Origin: Ferruginibacter sp.
Lineage (GTDB): Bacteria > Bacteroidota > Bacteroidia > Chitinophagales > Chitinophagaceae
Direction: 5' to 3'
Assembly (NCBI GenBank): GCA_028288705.1
Contig: JAQBNH010000007.1
Coordinates: 310,001-374,000 of the forward strand
DNA: 64,000 bases
In this document: positions 32,684 through 40,489 of the stretch, one piece after another
Numbering within the stretch: position 1 is the first letter of the stretch
How the letters are laid out: each line of letters begins with the position of its first letter
Position numbers and translations under genes: made by a program
Notes under the pieces: generated by a model
Database searches by the model: none
What the model saw: only the letters and a program-made list of their open reading frames with translations
Told to the model about the DNA's origin: nothing

Positions 32684-35302
32684 ATGCAGAGTGCTTCCGC
32701 AATAAGGCAACAATTCCTCGATTTCTTCCAATCAAAGCAACATAGCATTGTTCCTTCTGCCCCCATCGTTGTAAAAAATGATCCAACGCTTTTGTTTACG
32801 AATGCGGGGATGAACCAGTTTAAAGATTATTTCTTAGGCAATAAAACAGCGCCATCACCACGTATTGCAGATACACAGAAATGCCTGCGTGTGAGCGGTA
32901 AGCACAACGACCTGGAAGAAGTGGGCGTAGATACCTATCACCATACCATGTTTGAAATGCTGGGCAACTGGAGCTTTGGTGATTATTTTAAATCAGAAGC
33001 CATTGCCTGGAGCTGGGAGCTGCTGACAGAAGTGTACAAGATCCCAAAAGAGCACTTATACGTTACCGTTTTTGAAGGTGATGAAAAAGAAGGCCTGCCA
33101 AAAGACGAAGAGGCCTGGAACGAATGGAAAAAATATGTCTCAGAAGACCATATCCTCCTGGGCAATAAAAAAGACAATTTTTGGGAGATGGGCGATACGG
33201 GTCCTTGCGGGCCATGTACCGAGATCCACGCGGATTGCCGTACGGAAGAAGAGAAACTGGCGGTGAGCGGAGCAACGCTAGTAAACAATGATCATCCGCA
33301 GGTCATCGAGATCTGGAACAATGTATTTATCCAGTACAATCGGAAAAAAGATGGCAACCTGGAACCTCTGCCTGCAAGGCATGTAGATACCGGGATGGGT
33401 TTCGAACGTTTAGTCCGCGTCTTGCAAAACAAACAAAGTAATTACGATACGGATGTATTCTCCGGAACAATTGCGGCAACTGCTGCTATCGTGAACAAAA
33501 CTTATCAATCTGATGACAGCAAAGCATCCGTTGCATTTCGTGTGCTTGCAGATCATATCCGTGCCATCAGTTTTACAATTGCAGACGGACAACTTCCTGC
33601 GAATACAGGTGCGGGTTATGTGATCCGCCGTATCCTCCGGAGAGCAGTGCGCTATTATTATTCTTACCTCGATTACAAGCAACCTTTATTGCATCAACTC
33701 TTACCCGTGATCGCGCAGCAATTTGCCAACGTTTTTCCTGAGTTACTGGCACAGGAAGAATTTGTTGGGAAAGTGATCCGCGAAGAAGAAGAAGCCTTCC
33801 TGCGTACGCTGGATAAAGGGTTGAAGAAAATGGATTCGATCATCAGTTCGGCCCAGGGCGGAACGATTGGCGGCGCCGACGCATTTGAACTGCTCGATAC
33901 CTTTGGTTTCCCGATCGATCTTACCCGGTTGATCGCTTCTGAAAATAACCTGCAGGTAGATGACGCAGGTTTTGAAAAAGAAATGCTGGAACAAAAGACG
34001 AGGAGCCGCGCAGCCACCGCTATGGATACGGAAGACTGGCAGCAGGTGAACGCAGGCGACCGAAGCAACTTTATTGGCTATGATTCCCTGGAAACCAAAA
34101 CAAAAATATTACGCTACCGTAAAGTGAGTGGCAAAGGAAAAGAATTATTTCAGCTCGTATTGGAGCAAACACCGTTTTATGCGGAGAGTGGCGGACAGGT
34201 AGGTGATTCCGGGATACTGGAATTGAACGGGCAGCCTTTAAAGATCATCAACACGAAAAAAGAAAATGACCTGATCATACATTTTGCAGAACTGTTGCCG
34301 GAAGATCTCTCTGGTGAAGTAACGGCGAAAGTAGACAAAAGCCGCAGGCAATCGATCAGCCTGCACCATAGCGTCACCCATTTGATGCATGCCGCCCTTC
34401 GCGAAGTGCTGGGTAAACATGTGGCGCAAAAAGGAAGCCTGGTCAACGACGAGCATCTGCGCTTCGATTTCTCGCATTTTGCAAAAGTTACGGATGAAGA
34501 GCTGGCGAAAGTGGAGCAGATCGTGAATGAAAAGATCAGGCAGAATATTCCTGTCGTAATTAAAAGCATGGGCAAAGACGAAGCTGTCGCCATGGGCGCG
34601 ATGGCTTTATTTGGTGAAAAATATGGCGATACGGTGCGGGTGGTGATGATGGATCCTGCTTATTCCATTGAACTTTGTGGCGGAACGCATGTGGGCAATA
34701 CCGGCGAGATCGGTTTTTTCAAGATCAAACATGAAGCAGCCGTTGCTGCAGGCGTACGCAGGATTGAAGCCGTATCCGGACTTGCGGCTGAGCAACTCGT
34801 AAATAAAGAACTGGAGCAGGTAAAGCAACTGCGGGAAACATTGAAAGGGTCGAAAGATCTGCAGAAATCACTGGAGAACCTGCTGGCGGAGAATGCCCAG
34901 TTCAGCAAACGCATCGAATCTTTGGAAGCACGCCAGCTGGTAGGCATCCGCAACGAACTTTTGCAAAAGGATGAGATCATCAATAATGTAAGTTTTATCG
35001 GCCAGGTGGTAGAGGTAAGCAGTGCCGACAGCCTGAAAAAACTTTGCTTCGACATGAAAAACCACCTGCACGATCATTTCCTGGTATTGTGCAGCAATAT
35101 CGGCGGTAAGGCCCACGTTGTAGTGGGGATAAGTGATACCGTTGTGGCCGCAAAAGGCCTGGATGCCGGTAAATTGATAAAGGATGTCGTGAGCCCGGCG
35201 ATTACTGGTGGTGGTGGCGGACAAAAGACGCTGGCAACTGCCGGCGGACAAAATACATCGGGCTTTGCAGCATTGATCGAGCAACTGCGGTCTATGATCT
35301 GA
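32684..35302 (+). CDS. alaS: Alanyl-tRNA synthetase
   Basis: The 872-residue protein shows the class II catalytic domain (FTNAGMNQFKDYFLG, then MFEMLGNWSFGDYFK), the editing domain with HxxxH (H562, H566) and CGGTH (C665, H669), a coiled linker, and the C-terminal C-Ala domain (GGGGGQKTLATAGG). It charges tRNA-Ala and removes misattached serine or glycine. The length fits the family. The gene is divergent from the M23 operon and has an untranslated leader of about 130 nt with a short inverted repeat. A GNAT gene follows after 32 bp. Confidence 0.98.
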   Translation: MQSASAIRQQFLDFFQSKQHSIVPSAPIVVKNDPTLLFTNAGMNQFKDYFLGNKTAPSPRIADTQKCLRVSGKHNDLEEVGVDTYHHTMFEMLGNWSFGDYFKSEAIAWSWELLTEVYKIPKEHLYVTVFEGDEKEGLPKDEEAWNEWKKYVSEDHILLGNKKDNFWEMGDTGPCGPCTEIHADCRTEEEKLAVSGATLVNNDHPQVIEIWNNVFIQYNRKKDGNLEPLPARHVDTGMGFERLVRVLQNKQSNYDTDVFSGTIAATAAIVNKTYQSDDSKASVAFRVLADHIRAISFTIADGQLPANTGAGYVIRRILRRAVRYYYSYLDYKQPLLHQLLPVIAQQFANVFPELLAQEEFVGKVIREEEEAFLRTLDKGLKKMDSIISSAQGGTIGGADAFELLDTFGFPIDLTRLIASENNLQVDDAGFEKEMLEQKTRSRAATAMDTEDWQQVNAGDRSNFIGYDSLETKTKILRYRKVSGKGKELFQLVLEQTPFYAESGGQVGDSGILELNGQPLKIINTKKENDLIIHFAELLPEDLSGEVTAKVDKSRRQSISLHHSVTHLMHAALREVLGKHVAQKGSLVNDEHLRFDFSHFAKVTDEELAKVEQIVNEKIRQNIPVVIKSMGKDEAVAMGAMALFGEKYGDTVRVVMMDPAYSIELCGGTHVGNTGEIGFFKIKHEAAVAAGVRRIEAVSGLAAEQLVNKELEQVKQLRETLKGSKDLQKSLENLLAENAQFSKRIESLEARQLVGIRNELLQKDEIINNVSFIGQVVEVSSADSLKKLCFDMKNHLHDHFLVLCSNIGGKAHVVVGISDTVVAAKGLDAGKLIKDVVSPAITGGGGGQKTLATAGGQNTSGFAALIEQLRSMI

Positions 35303-35334
35303 CGGAAAGAAAATAGCAACATACAATTAGCGAT

Positions 35335-35847
35335 ATGCACTTGGTTTTCGAAACGCCCCGGCTTTGGCTTCGCCGCTTTACCTTAGCGGATACAGACCTG
35401 TTATTGCGTTTAAACAGCGACCCGGAAGTGTTGAAATATCTGCATGAACCTTTGTTGCACGATGAAGAACATGCCCAACAGATCCTGAGGGATAATATTT
35501 TACCGCAATACTTTAAAAACCTCGGGCGCTGGGCGGTATTTACCCGTGGAGACAACCAGTTCATCGGCTGGTGCGGGTTGAAACACCGGCAGGATCTGAA
35601 TGAAATTGACCTTGGTTACCGGTTTCTCCCCATCGCCTGGGGAAAAGGCTATGCTACTGAGGCTTCACAGGAAACCTTGCATCATGGGTTTCACCAACTC
35701 AGCCTCCCGTTAATTACGGGCCGCGCCCATATCCACAATATCGCCTCGATAAAAGTGCTCCAAAAGATCGGGATGCAATACAAAGGGGAAGGCATCGTAG
35801 ATAATTGCCCGGTTCACACCTATACTGCGGTGAATCCTTTTAATTAA
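35335..35847 (+). CDS. GNAT-family N-acetyltransferase (RimJ/RimL type)
   Basis: The 170-residue protein begins HLVFETPRLWLRRFTLADTD, typical of the RimJ/RimL-like branch, and has the acetyl-CoA loop region IDLGYRFLPIAWGKGYATEA. Members acetylate protein N-termini, antibiotics or small amines with acetyl-CoA; the substrate here is unknown. It lies 32 bp after alaS and may share its transcript. A repeat-rich intergenic stretch follows. Confidence 0.9.
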   Translation: MHLVFETPRLWLRRFTLADTDLLLRLNSDPEVLKYLHEPLLHDEEHAQQILRDNILPQYFKNLGRWAVFTRGDNQFIGWCGLKHRQDLNEIDLGYRFLPIAWGKGYATEASQETLHHGFHQLSLPLITGRAHIHNIASIKVLQKIGMQYKGEGIVDNCPVHTYTAVNPFN

Positions 35848-35850
35848 TTT

Positions 35851-35977
35851 TTTGTGGCAATTTTTTGACGCTGGTTTTCTTTGCAACAGCCTTGCAACAA
35901 TTTTCCTTGCTACATTTTAATTTGCCACAAAACATTTTGTTGCAAAATCTTTTGTGGCAAAATTACTTGTGGCAAAA
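35851..35977. repeat. Cluster of TTTTGTGGCAAAA-like short repeats
   Basis: Several copies of TTTGTGGCAA or close relatives occur: 35851-35860, 35950-35962 and 35966-35977 in direct orientation, 35921-35932 inverted, plus variants TTTGCAACA (35880-35888), TTGCAACAA (35892-35900) and TTTTGTTGCAAAA (35936-35946 and flanks). Spacing is irregular (4-40 nt), so this is not a CRISPR array. Copies also occur at 50875-50886 (direct) and 50906-50913 (inverted). They could be binding sites or remnants of a small repeat family. Confidence 0.6.
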
Positions 35978-36105
35978 AGCCCTGGCCCTTCCCAGTTGAG
36001 TAATCATCCAACCTATCTCCCAAAAACAGCACCAGGGAAGATGAGCTACATTCCCAGGACCCTGATGGATTTTTCAACAATTTGTTAAAGAAAAAATATT
36101 ATTTG

Positions 36106-36117
36106 CGAAATGTTTCG
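36106..36117. promoter_or_regulatory. Short palindrome CGAAATGTTTCG before the PDZ gene
   Basis: CGAAA and TTTCG flank a 2-nt centre, about 20 nt upstream of the -7 box, where an activator or repressor could bind. Confidence 0.25.
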
Positions 36118-36135
36118 TAATTAAAAAAATCCTCC

Positions 36136-36165
36136 TACATTTGATGTACTAAAACTTTCGTACAT
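36136..36165 (+). promoter_or_regulatory. -7 promoter box and adjoining palindrome before the PDZ gene
   Basis: TACATTTG (36136-36143) matches the Bacteroidota -7 consensus. Directly after it, ATGTAC (36144-36149) is inverted as GTACAT (36160-36165) with a 10-nt spacer. The palindrome covers the expected transcription start, the position of a repressor operator. Confidence 0.45.
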
Positions 36166-36179
36166 AAATATAAACGATC

Positions 36180-37199
36180 ATGAAAAAAGTAGTTTTCGCT
36201 TTCCTGCCCTGGTTATTTTCCGCTTTTTCTTACAAGGCGATGGCCCAGGTAACCCCACCAGCTGAAAAGGATAAAAAAGAGTCCCAGGAAATTATTATCC
36301 GAAAAAAAGGGACAAAAGATGCGACACTCACGCTGCAGATCACCGGTGATAAAGTATTGATCAATGGCAAACCACTCGTTGAATTTAAAGATGACGAGAT
36401 CACGATCAATAAAAAGAAAATTATCATCAAAGATGGCAAGTCTCTCAACATCGACGGGATGAATTTCAATATGGATTTTGATGGAGAAGGATTAACCGGC
36501 ATGTTTGCGCCGGCTGGTAAGCAAACTTTCCTCGGTGTAAGCACTGCAAAAACGGATGATGGCGTAAAGATCTTTGAAGTCGTAAAAAACAGCCCTGCTG
36601 AAAAGGCCGGACTAAAAATAGACGACATCATCACGAAAATTGGCGACCAGCAAATCGACAGCCCCGAGGAATTATCTGAAGTCATCCAGGGACAAAAAGC
36701 CAACAACGAGGTGAAAATCTCCTATAAAAGAGATGGCAAAGAGAAAAGCCTTAAAACCAAACTCGAAGAAAGAGATAACATGCGTAGTTTCTCTATTCGT
36801 ACGCCGGAAGGGGGCATAAAAGCCTATTCCTTCCCAAAAACCCCGGCGATGCCCCGTACTATGGTTCCGGGAGTATGGAATAATGATGTGGAAGCATTGT
36901 CAATGTATGGTGGCTGGAACAAATCCAGGCTGGGTTTAAAAATCCAGGATACAGAGGAAGGGAGCGGTGTGAAAATATTAAGTGTTGAAGACAGCTCGAA
37001 TGCAGCAACTGCCGGATTAAAAGCCGATGACGTTATCACAGAGATCTCCGGAAAAAAAGTGACGAATACAGATGAAGCCAGGGAAGCATTCCAGGAAAAC
37101 AGGGAAAAAGCATCTTATCCCGTGAAAATAAAACGCAACGGCAGTGAAATGAACCTGACGATTAAAATTCCAAAAAAATTAAAGACCGCCAACTTATAA
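36180..37199 (+). CDS. Exported protein with two PDZ domains
   Basis: The 339-residue protein has a signal peptide (cleaved near AMAQV), a short beta-rich N-terminal region (about 35-105), then two PDZ domains: the first around FLGVSTAKTDDGVKIFEVVKNSPAEKAGLKIDDIITKIG (about 118-200), the second around LGLKIQDTEEGSGVKILSVEDSSNAATAGLKADDVI (about 255-335). No protease domain is present, so it probably binds peptide ends or protein tails in the periplasm, perhaps as an adaptor. It stands alone with its own promoter and terminator. Confidence 0.85.
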   Translation: MKKVVFAFLPWLFSAFSYKAMAQVTPPAEKDKKESQEIIIRKKGTKDATLTLQITGDKVLINGKPLVEFKDDEITINKKKIIIKDGKSLNIDGMNFNMDFDGEGLTGMFAPAGKQTFLGVSTAKTDDGVKIFEVVKNSPAEKAGLKIDDIITKIGDQQIDSPEELSEVIQGQKANNEVKISYKRDGKEKSLKTKLEERDNMRSFSIRTPEGGIKAYSFPKTPAMPRTMVPGVWNNDVEALSMYGGWNKSRLGLKIQDTEEGSGVKILSVEDSSNAATAGLKADDVITEISGKKVTNTDEAREAFQENREKASYPVKIKRNGSEMNLTIKIPKKLKTANL

Positions 37200-37219
37200 G
37201 ATAGCCAGGTAAAACAGCA

Positions 37220-37245
37220 GCACCGGTTTTTGCCGGTGCTTTTTT
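37220..37245 (+). terminator. Rho-independent terminator after the PDZ gene
   Basis: GCACCGG (37220-37226) and CCGGTGC (37233-37239) pair around a 6-nt loop and are followed by six T. A TTG codon inside this hairpin (37230) is in frame with gatB but is an unlikely start. Confidence 0.88.
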
Positions 37246-37286
37246 ATGCCCGTTATATCCCCGTTGTTTTTGGTTATTTTTGCCCC

Positions 37287-38738
37287 GTGAATCATCAGGA
37301 GAAATACGAAACCGTTGTTGGTCTGGAAGTGCATGCACAATTATCTACTGTTAGCAAACTTTTTTGTGCGGATCCGGTTCTTTTTGGCGCCGCGCCCAAT
37401 ACACAGGTAAGCCCGATCTCCCTCGCCCACCCCGGCACTTTGCCCGTAATGAACGAGGCTGTGATTGAGAAAGCAGTTAAACTTGGCCTCGCTCTGAATT
37501 GTACGATCGTCGCCAAAAATTATTTCGCCCGTAAAAATTATTTCTATCCTGATCTCCCGAAAGGTTACCAGGTGAGTCAGCATACAGCGCCTATTTGCCT
37601 CGGCGGCTATCTTGCTATCAGCACTGCTGCAGGTAAGAAAAATGTTCAGTTGAACCGGATTCATATGGAAGAAGATGCGGGGAAAAGTCTGCATGACCAG
37701 GATGAAAACAATACCTGCATCGACCTGAATCGCGCAGGAACTCCTTTACTTGAAATCGTTACCGAGCCTGATTTACACAGTGCCGACGAAGCCTATAGTT
37801 ACCTCGTAGCGTTGAGGAAATTACTCCGCTGGCTGGACGTTTGTGATGGCAATATGGAAGAGGGAAGTATGCGTTGCGATGCGAATATTTCCATCCGGTT
37901 AAAAGGAGTAAGCACTTTAGGAACGCGCGTGGAGGTAAAAAATCTCAACAGCATCCGCAATGTAAAAAAAGCCATTGAAATTGAAGTGGCAAGGCTAATC
38001 AATATTGTTGAAAGCGGCCAGGAGATCCGGCAGGAAACAAGAAGCTTTAATGCTGATAACAACACAACCTTTTCCCTACGCAGCAAAGAAGACGCAGACG
38101 ATTACCGTTACTTCCCGGAGCCCGATCTGCCGCCATTTGATATCAGTGCAGAAACCATTCAACAGATCCGCTCCGCGATGCCGATGCTACCCGCTGAGCT
38201 GGAGGCGAAATATAAAACCAGTTTCGGACTGAATGACTACGATGCTGCAGCCATTTGCGCCGATAGGGACGATGCCCGGTTATTCGAAGCGATCATCCGT
38301 GATACTACACATTATAAAGCGGTCGCCAACTGGATGACCGGCCCTTTACGCTCCTTTGCGAACGAACAAAATATGGAACTCATTGCCATCCCGTTGCCGC
38401 CTGTAAAAATGGCTGAACTGGTAAATGCGGTAGAAGATGGATTGATTAGTTTAGCAAACGCTGCCCATAAAATTTTACCGGAACTGATTGCTGATCCAGC
38501 AGCAACCGTGCTTTCCGTTGCGGAACGTTTACATCTGGTACAAGAATCCGGTACTTCAGCCCTGGAAACATGGATCGGAGAAACGCTGGCTTCCATGCCT
38601 GAAAAAGTACAGGAGTACAAATCAGGCAAGAAAAACCTGCTGGGCCTTTTTGCCGGTGATGTAAAAAAACGCAGTAAAGGGAAAGCAGATATGCAGCAGG
38701 TAATGGAACTGCTCACAAAAAAATTAAACAACATTTAA
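37287..38738 (+). CDS. gatB: Aspartyl/glutamyl-tRNA amidotransferase subunit B
   Basis: From GTG at 37287 the protein has 483 residues and starts (M)NHQEKYETVVGLEVHAQL, the usual GatB start. An earlier in-frame TTG lies inside a terminator hairpin and is rejected. The protein contains CADPVLFGAAPNTQ, KNYFYPDLPKGYQVSQ and MRCDANISIR, all GatB signatures, and a C-terminal tRNA-binding tail (YqeY-like, ending LLGLFAGDVKKRSKGKAD). GatCAB converts Glu-tRNA(Gln) or Asp-tRNA(Asn) to the amide form. gatA and gatC are not in the window. A TlpA-like gene follows after 8 bp. Confidence 0.96.
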   Translation: MNHQEKYETVVGLEVHAQLSTVSKLFCADPVLFGAAPNTQVSPISLAHPGTLPVMNEAVIEKAVKLGLALNCTIVAKNYFARKNYFYPDLPKGYQVSQHTAPICLGGYLAISTAAGKKNVQLNRIHMEEDAGKSLHDQDENNTCIDLNRAGTPLLEIVTEPDLHSADEAYSYLVALRKLLRWLDVCDGNMEEGSMRCDANISIRLKGVSTLGTRVEVKNLNSIRNVKKAIEIEVARLINIVESGQEIRQETRSFNADNNTTFSLRSKEDADDYRYFPEPDLPPFDISAETIQQIRSAMPMLPAELEAKYKTSFGLNDYDAAAICADRDDARLFEAIIRDTTHYKAVANWMTGPLRSFANEQNMELIAIPLPPVKMAELVNAVEDGLISLANAAHKILPELIADPAATVLSVAERLHLVQESGTSALETWIGETLASMPEKVQEYKSGKKNLLGLFAGDVKKRSKGKADMQQVMELLTKKLNNI

Positions 38739-38746
38739 ATTCAAGT

Positions 38747-39901
38747 ATGACAAAACATTTCTTCATTGTATTGCTGTTCGGTGTTACAATATTTTCCTGT
38801 AAAGAAAAAGATGAAAAAGGCAAATTCACTGTCAGCGGTGAGATCAAAAATGTGCCTGACCAAAAAATTTATTTAGAGCAATTGTTCTTCAGTCAGAAAA
38901 ATCCTGAAGTCCTCGATACGGCAGAAGTAAAAGGCGGGAAATTCAGCCTGGGTGCCGTTGGATCAGAAGAAGGCTTGTATCGCCTCCGCCTGGAAAAAGT
39001 GGAAAGTGGTTTCGTCTTCATCAACGACAAAGCCGATATTAAATTTAAAGCAGACATTAATGACCTGACGCTGGAAGGCCCTGATTTCAATACGCCTGCC
39101 AATCATGCTTTTAAAGGTTTTCTTGTTAATATCAATAATCGCAGTAAAGCTTTGAGCGCCCAGGCCGATAAGCTGGAAGCGTTGAAAACGACGAAAAATA
39201 ACGACAGCCTCGTGGCCATTCAGACAGAACAGATGGATAAAATGGAAGATGATTTCAGGGGTTTCATTGTGAAATCCATTGATACGATCAACGACCCTGT
39301 TATTGCCATGTTCGCCCTTGGATATACGCGGCAGGTTGATCCGCAATTATTAAAGGCCCCGGTGGCAAACCTTGCCAAACGATTTCCCAACCACCAGGGC
39401 ATCGCCTCTGTTGTTACCCAATTCAATCAAATGCTGCTTGCGGCAAACCAGCCCGCGCCGTCCAACGCCAAAAAAGGTATGCCAACCGTTGGGATGATGG
39501 CGCCTGATTTCACCATGAACGATACCACCGGAAAGGCATTCAGTCTTTCGCAGCTAAAAGGAAAATATGTGCTCGTAGATTTTTGGGCCAGCTGGTGCGG
39601 ACCATGTCGCGGGGAAAATCCAAATGTTGTGGCTGCGTATAACAAGTACAAAAACAAAAACTTCACCATCCTTGGGGTTTCGCTGGATGAGAATAAAGCC
39701 GCGTGGTTAAAAGCCATCAAAGACGACAAATTAACCTGGCAGCATGTAAGTGATTTGAAAGGATGGACGAATGCAACAGTTGCATTATATGGTTATGAAG
39801 GCATTCCGTATAATGTGTTGCTCGATCCACAGGGAAAGATCATCGCCACAGAATTAAGGGAAGCAGCGCTGGAACAAAAACTTGCAGCCATTTTAAAATA
39901 A
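38747..39901 (+). CDS. TlpA-like thiol-disulfide lipoprotein with DUF4369 domain
   Basis: The 384-residue protein has a lipoprotein signal (FGVTIFSC, cysteine at residue 18), an N-terminal DUF4369 beta domain (about 25-130) common in Bacteroidota, and a C-terminal thioredoxin fold with WCGPCR (C284, C287) and GIPYNVLLDPQG as cis-proline loop. It probably reduces or exchanges disulfides in the periplasm, for example in cytochrome or secreted-protein maturation; the partner is unknown. It lies 8 bp after gatB, and a long palindromic terminator follows. Confidence 0.9.
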   Translation: MTKHFFIVLLFGVTIFSCKEKDEKGKFTVSGEIKNVPDQKIYLEQLFFSQKNPEVLDTAEVKGGKFSLGAVGSEEGLYRLRLEKVESGFVFINDKADIKFKADINDLTLEGPDFNTPANHAFKGFLVNINNRSKALSAQADKLEALKTTKNNDSLVAIQTEQMDKMEDDFRGFIVKSIDTINDPVIAMFALGYTRQVDPQLLKAPVANLAKRFPNHQGIASVVTQFNQMLLAANQPAPSNAKKGMPTVGMMAPDFTMNDTTGKAFSLSQLKGKYVLVDFWASWCGPCRGENPNVVAAYNKYKNKNFTILGVSLDENKAAWLKAIKDDKLTWQHVSDLKGWTNATVALYGYEGIPYNVLLDPQGKIIATELREAALEQKLAAILK

Positions 39902-39907
39902 AAACAT

Positions 39908-39954
39908 GCGCATAAAAAAACGGGCTGAAAATTTCAGCCCGTTTTTTTATGCGC
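39908..39954. terminator. Long perfect palindromic bidirectional terminator
   Basis: The 23 nt from 39908 (GCGCATAAAAAAACGGGCTG plus AAA) are exactly inverted at 39932-39954, with only one central base. The central G/C stem with A/T tracts on both sides can end transcription from both convergent genes. The extra GCGCAT arms are longer than usual. Confidence 0.85.
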
Positions 39955-39966
39955 TATAATTTGAAA

Positions 39967-40461
39967 TTAGTCTAATACTAAAACATTCACTGCATAAGGG
40001 ATCAATTGCTGACCATTATCCAATGTTACCAGGAAGTAAAAAGCCCTTGGTAAGTTCGCATTAGATGTTGGAGGATTTGGCGTGATGGTAGGATTCTTTA
40101 CAAAGAATTCTGCCAGCGTTGTATTGAACGTAACTGTTCTGCCATTCCCTGCGATCGGTGCTGCGTTATAAGCTGCAGTTGAATTTTGCACTGCTGCATA
40201 AGAGGTAGACGCAACCACTTTCGTGATTTCTTTGATCGTGCGCCCGCTGTTTGCCGGAATTTCAAGTGTAATGCTGATAGCACCACCTGCCGCTTTTGAC
40301 GTACGAACTGCGGGGCCTGGCCTGAAGTCTGTTGCATTGGCAACAGTTACAGGTACATCAGGACGGGTATCCTGTAAAGGAATAGAATCTTCTTCTTTCA
40401 TACAACCCGTGAACACAGCCGCGAGAGAAGCGATAACAAATAACCTGGATATATATTTCAT
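39967..40461 (-). CDS. Lipoprotein of unknown function in the SusCD operon
   Basis: The 164-residue protein has a lipoprotein signal (AAVFTGC, cysteine at about residue 20). The mature part is rich in small and polar residues with beta-like text (GAISITLEIPANSG). No family is firmly recognised. It lies 28 bp after the SusD-like gene on the same strand, where Bacteroidota nutrient-uptake operons often have an extra surface lipoprotein. It may bind the same ligand as SusC/SusD, which is inferred from position only. Confidence 0.65.
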   Translation of the reverse strand: MKYISRLFVIASLAAVFTGCMKEEDSIPLQDTRPDVPVTVANATDFRPGPAVRTSKAAGGAISITLEIPANSGRTIKEITKVVASTSYAAVQNSTAAYNAAPIAGNGRTVTFNTTLAEFFVKNPTITPNPPTSNANLPRAFYFLVTLDNGQQLIPYAVNVLVLD

Positions 40462-40489
40462 GTAATTAATTATTTAGAGTGTATAAAAA

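Larger units (their letters stand above)
35848..36179. other. Intergenic region with repeats and the PDZ-gene promoter
   Basis: This 332-bp gap has no plausible protein gene. Its first half holds a cluster of TTGTGGCAA-like repeats (35851-35977). The second half holds two short palindromes and a consensus -7 box in front of the double-PDZ gene. Confidence 0.7.

Noticed and set aside
35851-35977. Short repeats as a possible CRISPR array
   Set aside because: The repeats are only 9-13 bp, occur in both orientations with irregular short spacers, and no cas genes are near.
37230-37286. Upstream TTG start for gatB
   Set aside because: It lies inside the terminator hairpin of the preceding gene and adds a non-conserved extension; GTG at 37287 gives the usual GatB start.
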